Of a stretch of DNA of 64,000 nucleotides, positions 58,401 to 64,000 are shown one piece after another. The notes beneath the pieces were generated by a model. That model was given only the letters and a program-made list of their open reading frames with translations, had not been told where the DNA came from and ran no database searches. A program made the translations under genes and the position numbers. Source of the stretch: Macrotrachela quadricornifera (Eukaryota > Rotifera > Eurotatoria > Philodinida > Philodinidae). The stretch covers positions 1 through 64,000 of the forward strand of contig JAJEKB010020998.1 in assembly GCA_022393335.1 (NCBI GenBank). Direction: 5' to 3'. The stretch's first letter is position 1, and every line of letters begins with the position of its first letter.

Positions 58401-60694
58401 TTCCCGAGAATATAGAATCTAGGTGGATTTCTGATTTCTGAGCGGGACTCGAAACGGACACACATAATTAAGACGCACTATTTGCAATCTTAACTTTGTG
58501 GTTTTAATACAGGTAAAAACACGGTTCTTTTACTTTTAAGATGATTTTTAAGTAAAATTCATAGGAAGATATTTCGAGTTTTTGGCAATAGACGAGTTAC
58601 AGCTATTTATGACTGTGCGTGAATATATAGTGAATGGTATTGATTGGTGATGTAAACGTTTTCCAGCGTGAATAAATGTTTTTCTGCATTTTTCTGTTTT
58701 TCGACATGTTTTTCAGATGAATATGCTTAAGAAGCTAATTTAATCATCTATTAGTGAGTAGATTCTATGTTTCTGCAGGTATTAGTGAAGTTAAGTTGAA
58801 TGCTATCGACTCATTAATACAGAGTTTTTGGGCGTTAGTAGGTATATATTGACATATTTGAGTCGATCTTATGTGTTTTCAATGGAAAATTTCTGATAAA
58901 AAGCTATTCGAGGATGGCACATATTTGTGTTAAAATGTAGGATATGGAGTTCTGTGGTGCTTGTGTAAAATATAATAGTGATATGAGTGTTAATGTTGGG
59001 GGTAATGTTTTTAGTATTTGTTGATGGTTTTTTTCTATTACTCATAGAAGATAAGTGTTCGTGGATGTTTGGGCGCATAATGGTCCAGGATGTGGGTGTC
59101 CTTAATCCGTTAGCCTTCGACATAAGAGAAGAAAGAAACGATTTTGTAGAGAATTTATTTGTTTTTATGGATTTATAATGCGCTTTGATGAAATAGTGAT
59201 TTGAGATAGGCTTAGCTTTTGGTATTTATTTTTATGCCAAAGTATCCCAAAGACATACGTTATGAAAGGTTACTTTAGTTCATATGAAGATGAGGCTGCG
59301 GACGCATATATACGCTGGCGACGGTCAAAGGGTTAAGGGTACCCCCCCTCTTTTTTCATGACTTTTAGATCTCAAGAACGGCAAGTCCGATCGAGCTGAA
59401 ATTTTTACCACAAATAGAGGACCTAAATTGATGAGACACGTGTTCGAGGAAAAAATTTTCAAAAGGGGTCTTCTTGGATTTTTTCGAAAATTAATGGTTT
59501 TCCATAGGGTCTCATTGTGCCACCGGTTTTTTCCATCAAACTTCGTCCGATTGAGCTGAAATTTTTTTTGAGATCACCTACACCTGTATCTCAGAGGTAA
59601 TTTTCAGCGTTTTTCAAAAACTCGCTTTCTTTTTTTTTTATAACAAAAATACGAAAACGATCTCGAAAATCCCATAAACTCGAACAAAATGGTCGAAAAC
59701 GAAAACGGCCGATTTTACCTCTGGAGGATATATCCAAGTATCTCTGGTAAAAATTTCAGCTCGATCGGACAAAGTTAAGGTAGGGTTGATGGTGGCACAA
59801 TCAAACTCTGTGGATGAAAAACTAGTTTTGAGAAAACTAAAAAATAAGTTTGTGAACACTGATTTTTTTTTCAACATTTTTATAAACAACTTTTCATGTA
59901 GAATCCACTGAGCACGCTAAAAAATTTTTTTGAAAAAATTTTTTTTGGTCATGGCTTTGCGTGGACACCCGATAGCAATTGAATGGCAGGACCAATCGAG
60001 ATCATTTAAACGACAATCGAGTTACCAACACATGGTCTCTCTACAGCACATATAAACAAAAAAAAATTTTCCAAAAAGTTCGACAAAAAAAAAGAGGGGG
60101 GTGGTACCCTTAAGACTGATGTACGTGCGATTTTACAAAGTTGAGTTTTTGTGGTGTTCTCATTAATTACGATTACCCCATTTTATGGAACCAAAGGTCT
60201 TCAGTCTCCTGAAGCTCAGCGCCAAAATCGTTAGATACGTCGGTGAAAACACGTAAATGTAGGACACATTCACGCGTTTTTTTTTATTCTAGTCTGCGTG
60301 CGGAGCCATTTTTATCGTTTTGTCGTTTGTACGAGGCTAATGCAAGAGGTAATTCGTTCTTCTATTCTGTATACTTTATATATGGTATTGCACAGAGAAA
60401 GAAACCAATTATTTTTCTCTTTCATTCGCCTCGTACAAATAAGAGAACAACAAAAATAACTCACAGAAAGTACATGAGTAACTTGTATTTTTCCCGTCTA
60501 TAATGTATTTTGAAGATGCTAGAAATTAGAAAGAAGTTTACCTGATATCGATGATAAGTATCCACAATCTTGTTCAAACGTGTACAAACGTTTCGCATGC
60601 AACACACAATATTGAAGTCGTCGAGGTTATCAAGAATCCAGTAGACCACATCTACCGGTAATGTATGAAGAGAACCAATACTATTATGTGACAT
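52348..60694 (-). CDS. F-box / leucine-rich-repeat protein gene with one LRR per exon
   Basis: The proposed minus-strand gene has an F-box exon (60542-60694), 16 LRR exons of 84 nt (52505-54665) and a terminal exon (52348-52449). All junctions are phase 0, so the spliced product would be 532 residues. F-box proteins bring targets to SCF ubiquitin ligases; ribonuclease-inhibitor-type LRRs bind the target. The exon 1 end YHRYQ and LRR start TLTTL fit together, and I recall the same junction in bdelloid proteins. The weak point is a 5.9-kb first intron (54666-60541) filled with MITEs and containing one dead LRR exon, so exon 1 and the LRRs may no longer be spliced together. Target and pathway are unknown. 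Confidence 0.6.
52505..54665 (-). CDS. Sixteen tandem LRR exons, 84 nt each, split by 51-56-nt introns
   Basis: Exons lie at 52505-52588, 52641-52724, 52780-52863, 52919-53002, 53058-53141, 53197-53280, 53333-53416, 53472-53555, 53611-53694, 53751-53834, 53890-53973, 54030-54113, 54169-54252, 54308-54391, 54447-54530 and 54582-54665. Each is exactly 28 codons in phase 0 and encodes one ribonuclease-inhibitor-type repeat, for example TLTTLELDGNQIGAAGAQHL followed by ADALRNNT. The introns are near copies of each other (GTAACTCTCATCC... to ...CTACATATAG). Six exons translated in full were free of stops. The three nearest the 5' end are the most divergent. Confidence 0.88.
54721..54804 (-). pseudogene. 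Degenerate seventeenth LRR exon
   Basis: The exon's 3' half still reads QHLPNPLRNRK before a GTGCTT donor, but the codon that is GGA in its sisters has become TGA. The first half no longer resembles an LRR and has lost its acceptor. It would have to be skipped for the F-box/LRR gene to be read. Confidence 0.6.
56944..57332. mobile_element. hAT-type foldback MITE with perfect 8-bp duplication
   Basis: The terminus CAGAGCTAGGACGAG is inverted exactly at the right end. ATTTATAT flanks it at 56936-56943 and 57333-57340. The arms of about 150 bp are nearly identical (for example CCATACACATAATGGGCTCA and its inverse), so it inserted recently. Confidence 0.88.
57600..59010. repeat. Large imperfect palindrome, arms ~450 bp or more
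   Basis: Matching inverted blocks run from the outside inward: GGCACATATT / AATATGTGCC, ATACATAAGATC / GATCTTATGTG, ATTGACATATTTGA-type block, GATAGCATTCAACTTA / TAAGTTGAATGCTATC, TTAAGCATAT / ATATGCTTAA, ACTCGAAATAT / ATATTTCGAGT. The centre is near 58.3 kb. No terminal duplication was fixed. Confidence 0.75.
59333..60113. mobile_element. TTAA-flanked MITE related to the one at 7333
   Basis: TTAA followed by GGGTACCCCCCCTC at the left is mirrored by GAGGGGGGTGGTACCC then TTAA at the right. Coordinates include the TTAA copies. Two GAGCTGAAATTTTT copies near the left and an inverted AAATTTCAGCTCGATCGGA copy at about 59750 match internal motifs of the 7333-8410 element. Confidence 0.75.
60542..60694 (-). 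CDS. F-box exon
   Basis: The exon starts at the ATG and ends after YHRYQ at a GTAAAC donor, 51 codons, phase 0. The F-box core is clear: LHTLPVDVVYWILDNLDD, then FNIVCCMRNVCTRLNKIVD. The L-P-x-D/E-x-x-x-x-I-L-x-x-L pattern binds Skp1 in SCF ligases. I recall the end of this exon joined to TLTTL-type LRRs in related bdelloid genes, as proposed here. Confidence 0.82.
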
Positions 60695-61469
60695 CGATGG
60701 AAATTTTTTTGATTTGTCCTTTACTCTGAAAAATATATATGGGCAAAATCGTTTAATATCGATGTGACATCGTCAAACTGAAACATGGATATTTCAAGAA
60801 GAAGAGCTTTTCCAGAGCTAGTTCTTATGTATTATATATGTATTAAGTTACTATAGATACTTTGAAACAATCAGCTCTAGAGACTTTGGTTGACAGTGGT
60901 TATAGCCAAAAAATTAACGTCAGCGACGTGGCTAAAAAGAAAACCATTGATTATCAGTTTTTACGATTCAGGTTAAAAAAACTCGAAACAAAAGCAGTAT
61001 TTACGGAAAACCAAATAGTACGTTGTGTAGACAATACATGAAGCTTTAAGATTATTGTTGAGAATTTTTCTGCAATAGGCATAGATTTTTCGAAAAAACG
61101 ATCTAATTTTCGTTAGTGATACGACGAGTACGAATACACAAACGAAAGAATGCTTTCATATTCCAGTGAAAAGTTCGAAATTAATACGAAAAGGTACGAA
61201 TCCTTCCTCAGAACCTTGAGATGATAATCAGACAAAAGTTTTTATTTTCGGACTTCATAGAGTCTCTGGGGAACCAAATTTTGAGAGAAATTTTTTGTGT
61301 CCGATCTTGCTGAAAATTTTATTATAGATGTGGTCCAGGCTCTAGAGTCTATCAAGAAAATTTTAGATCTGTATCTTTCATGGTTAGAGAGATATCTAGT
61401 AATTACTGTTTAATTAATTGATTAGTTTTATTTAGGCAGTATCTGAAAGGGCCAACATTTTTCAGTAGT
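60695..61469. other. Upstream region of the F-box exon
   Basis: It includes AAATATATATGG at about 60730, a possible TATA-like element for the minus-strand gene. Nothing else is recognised. Confidence 0.35.
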
Positions 61470-61841
61470 GTAGAACTCGTTAATTCGATTCGAGTATTAA
61501 AATTTTACTCGAGCACTCGAGTTTCTTACTATTCAACTATTACTATATGATAGATTAAGAATGCCGTCTGCTGTCTACAGGATGCTGTCCGCAGCATTTG
61601 GCTGCTACCTACCGGTATCGGTGCTTTGACACCCTCACCCATATCCTTATCCCCACTCACATCCCGCACACTCATTTTCACCCACACCCATATCTTCACT
61701 CCCAACATTATGTGTATTACTTCTAGCATTCTGCAGAAAGCATCTTGTAGTTAACGCCCTTAATCTTTCGTGTATCAATAGTTGAATAGTTGAAAACTCA
61801 AGTAAAATTTTTAATACTCGAGTAGAGTCTTCGAGTTCTAC
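61470..61841. mobile_element. Small TIR element
   Basis: GTAGAACTCG at the left is inverted as CGAGTTCTAC at the right. A CTCGAGTATTAAAATTTTAC-like block and AATAGTTGAATAG are also inverted near the ends. The interior is GC-richer, with a Cys/Ala-poor short frame of no interest. The target duplication is unclear. Confidence 0.6.
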
Positions 61842-61870
61842 ATGTATGACAATATAAACATTATTTTATT

Positions 61871-63050
61871 GGGTGATGAGAAAGTTCTGCATTCATTTTA
61901 TTTTTCAATTTCATACCGCACACAAGTGTCCTGGACGCTTGACTTTTTTGTTATTAGAAAGAGTATAGTTAAAAGTAAGTACGTACGTAAATTTTTTTTT
62001 ATCTCATATTGACTTTTAATTTTAAACAAAAACTAAGATGAAAGAGAAACACTACGAGTACCCAGTGACGCAACCAGAAATTTTTTTTGGGGGGGGATCG
62101 CCATGGGAAAACGAGAATTTTTTTCCGCTCGCAAAAAATTAACCTGTACCCCCCTCCAGATATTTTAACTTTTTGGGGGGGGACCGATCCCCGTCGTCCC
62201 CCCCCTGGGTTCGTCACTGCGAGTACCTGTTTCAATTTTAGAATGAATGCTTCGAAGAAACAACGAATGTCTTACTATTTTTGACATTACTTTTCCATGT
62301 TTCAAATTTCTGACTTAAGTTTTTTTTTCGGAGAATGCTCTATAAAATTCTCTATAAGATGATGCGATTATTGAAACTAAAATATCTTTTGTCGATTGAA
62401 AAATGATGTTAAATTCGTCTGAGAAAATTTTTAAATTTTTTATGAAGTTATCACTTCTATAAGCAGAACGAATTTTTTTAAGATTTCTTGATAATTTATC
62501 TAATATATTAAACCATCGTAGTTTTAGAGCACGTTAGACTTCCTTATTTTCGACTTCATTATCATAGCATATAGATTATCCATAAATTTTAGAAAATTTC
62601 ATTCTGGTTAGAGAAGTGATAACCTCATACAAAATCAAAAAAATGCTATTTCTGAAAGTGCTCATAATTTTCTCGGACGAATACAAACATCTTTTTTCAA
62701 TCGATAAAAGATATTTTAGTTTCAATAACCACATCATCTTACAGAGAATTTTATAGAGGATCTTCCGAAAAAGAAACGACTTAATTCAGAAAATTGAAAC
62801 GTAAAAAAGTAATGTCAAAAATAGTAAGACATTCGTTGTTTCTTCGAAGTATTTATACTAAAATTGAAGCAGGTAGTCGTTCTGTTTCTCTTTCATCTTA
62901 TTTTTTTTTGGCTTCAAATTAAAAGTAAATATTAAATGAAAAAGTACATGTGTATAGACTTTCTAATAAAGAAACAAAATAGTGTGTAGGATACTTATAC
63001 GCAATATAAGACTAGAAAATAAAATTAATGCAGAACTTTTACATCATTCG
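61871..63050. mobile_element. 1.2-kb foldback element
   Basis: Its ends TGATGAGAAAGTTCTGCATT and (inverted) TGATGTAAAAGTTCTGCATT resemble mariner-type termini. The arms of roughly 450 bp pair through TTCGAAGAAACAACGAATGT and beyond, with the centre near 62.58 kb. The left arm is interrupted by the hAT MITE at 62063-62219. Confidence 0.7.
62063..62219. mobile_element. hAT-type MITE, 157 bp, with perfect 8-bp duplication
   Basis: CAGTGACGCAACCAGAAA with a poly-G run is mirrored by a poly-C run and GGGTTCGTCACTG. CGAGTACC lies on both sides (62055-62062, 62220-62227). The surrounding foldback's other arm has no insertion at the same place. Confidence 0.9.
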
Positions 63051-64000
63051 TTGTTTCATTTGTTTACATTCTATGAAACTTAATTTTTGTACATTTTGAC
63101 GCATTTTGCTTACGGAAGCAAAATCTAGATATACACTTTTCCTATATGAAACAAAGTATACTGTATGTCTTGTTTTAGATTTCTATTAAAAACACTGGAT
63201 ACAAACACACGCAGCACTCTGATACAATTTCTCCAGTCATTCCTCATATCTCGGAAGACCCATACACATCAAAAGCCACTAATTGAACATTACAGTCAGA
63301 CGAAACGCATATTCTCATCGCACTTCTCAAAGTAGAATGAGGCAGATCGAAAAATTTTAATGAATCTCCATTCCAAACGTTTTTCCGCGAATTAAACCAG
63401 TACCATTCGATAGAGAATTCAATTCTCTGTCGAATCCACCATTTTCCATTCACGGGGAAAACGAAGAAAAGGGAAAAATTCTCTTTTGTTGAACCATTGA
63501 TCACTGTACAGATACTCATATATGGGAATATTAAAATCGAGAAAAATGTCCCTGGAAATGTTTATGTCATTTTGAATTTGTGCTTGTTGAACGATTGTTG
63601 GACAGTGTTGTGTCTTCGTGTAATTTAATTAAGAACGGTGGAAAATTGTTTGATTACTAAGGAATGGCAATTATTTTATGTAACTAAAAAGAGCCATGTC
63701 CAAATTCCTTGTTCTCTGTAATTGTATTTTCGAAAATAGAGTTTTTTCATTGGTCTATCACCAACCAGTAGAATTTATTCCAACGTTGTGCTAGCTTCAC
63801 ATCGATTGAAATTTTTATATAAAGGTAAATATCCTATATCTCACGTGCTACTATGTTTGAGTATTGATCAAGATAAATAATTGATTTTTACTATAGCATG
63901 AAATATTAAGGGAAGATCATTTAACAAAAACTGGTTAATGTTTGAGATTTGTCACGTCCTCAGAACAAATCTTAAAACATTTACTTTTTTATATTTATTG
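63051..64000. other. Right end of window
   Basis: AT-rich apart from the frame at 63244-63519. No clear gene or repeat end is seen. Confidence 0.4.
63244..63519 (-). CDS. Unrecognised open frame, possible exon
   Basis: Ninety-one codons with a balanced composition (several Trp and Cys, e.g. GKWWIRQRIEFSIEWYWF and AMRICVSSDCNVQLVAF), unlike the low-complexity frames around it. No family is recognised. It could be a small gene, an exon of a gene extending outside the window, or chance. Confidence 0.25.
   Translation of the reverse strand: MSICTVINGSTKENFSLFFVFPVNGKWWIRQRIEFSIEWYWFNSRKNVWNGDSLKFFDLPHSTLRSAMRICVSSDCNVQLVAFDVYGSSEI

Larger units (their letters stand above)
54805..60541 (-). other. 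Long stretch between LRR exons and F-box exon, filled with repeats
   Basis: It holds an hAT MITE (56944-57332), a 1.4-kb palindrome (57600-59010) and a TTAA-flanked MITE (59333-60113). Segments at about 55465-55498 and 59305-59332 share the direct repeat TAGCGACCACGGTCAAAGG-like motif. No other exon is recognised; the minus frames 55449-55643 and 55822-56037 have no known domain. Confidence 0.5.

Noticed and set aside
61620..61700. CCCACAC/CCCTCACCC-rich stretch (also at 40063-40085 and 51880-51915) as telomeric repeats
   Set aside because: No regular hexamer or heptamer array is formed; these are short irregular G/C-skewed tracts, and gene-containing DNA lies on both sides.

Overview
The window looks like a piece of an AT-rich nuclear genome from a bdelloid rotifer (Rotaria-like). 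The basis is three gene types I recall as typical of that group: an ADP-ribosyltransferase fused to kinesin-light-chain-type TPRs, an F-box gene with one leucine-rich repeat per tiny exon, and a multi-exon membrane protein built from a repeated module of about 133 residues. Many different small DNA transposons are also present. Genes have GT-AG introns, some only 51-56 nt long, and nothing prokaryotic is seen. The species assignment is inference. A run of 10 Ns at 46160-46169 marks an assembly join.

Region 1 (about 399-30615, plus strand) is one large gene that enters from the left edge. Twelve exons splice into a single open frame of 4350 nt (1449 codons plus stop). The order is TM1, a Cys-containing ectodomain, TM2 and TM3, four modules of 399/399/399/402 nt, four PAN/Apple exons of exactly 225 nt each, then a fifth module with the stop. 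Every boundary from exon 3 onward is phase 1, the classic signature of exon shuffling and exon duplication. Its introns hold a 134-bp tandem array, an hAT-like element, a three-deep transposon nest, a pogo-like MITE, an hAT MITE, a mariner with one nonsense codon, and a foldback MITE.

Region 2 (30.6-35.7 kb) is gene-poor, with a 0.4-kb foldback and weak LINE-like debris. Region 3 (35695-39771) is an intronless 1358-residue ART-TPR gene: an N-terminal region, an ART domain with R/STS/ExE residues, and 21 TPRs. It has its own TATA box and polyadenylation signals.

Region 4 (41.1-51.7 kb) is mostly mobile DNA. It contains a 3.8-kb transposon with roughly 400-bp terminal inverted repeats and a broken transposase of the 'HGKG' type, a foldback element, and a dead APE-type LINE whose TGA-repeat tail abuts a tRNA-like sequence.

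Region 5 (52348-60694, minus strand) is an F-box/LRR gene. An F-box exon at 60542-60694 ends in phase 0 at YHRYQ. Far downstream lie 16 LRR exons of exactly 84 nt and a terminal exon, all in phase 0. The 5.9-kb gap between F-box and LRR exons holds a degenerate LRR exon, an hAT MITE, a 1.4-kb palindrome and a TTAA-flanked MITE. Region 6 (60.7-64.0 kb) has a TIR element and a 1.2-kb foldback with an hAT MITE inserted in one arm.

The three host genes show no operon-like link. All three were built by amplification of a short module: ectodomain exons, TPR units, and exon-plus-intron LRR units.
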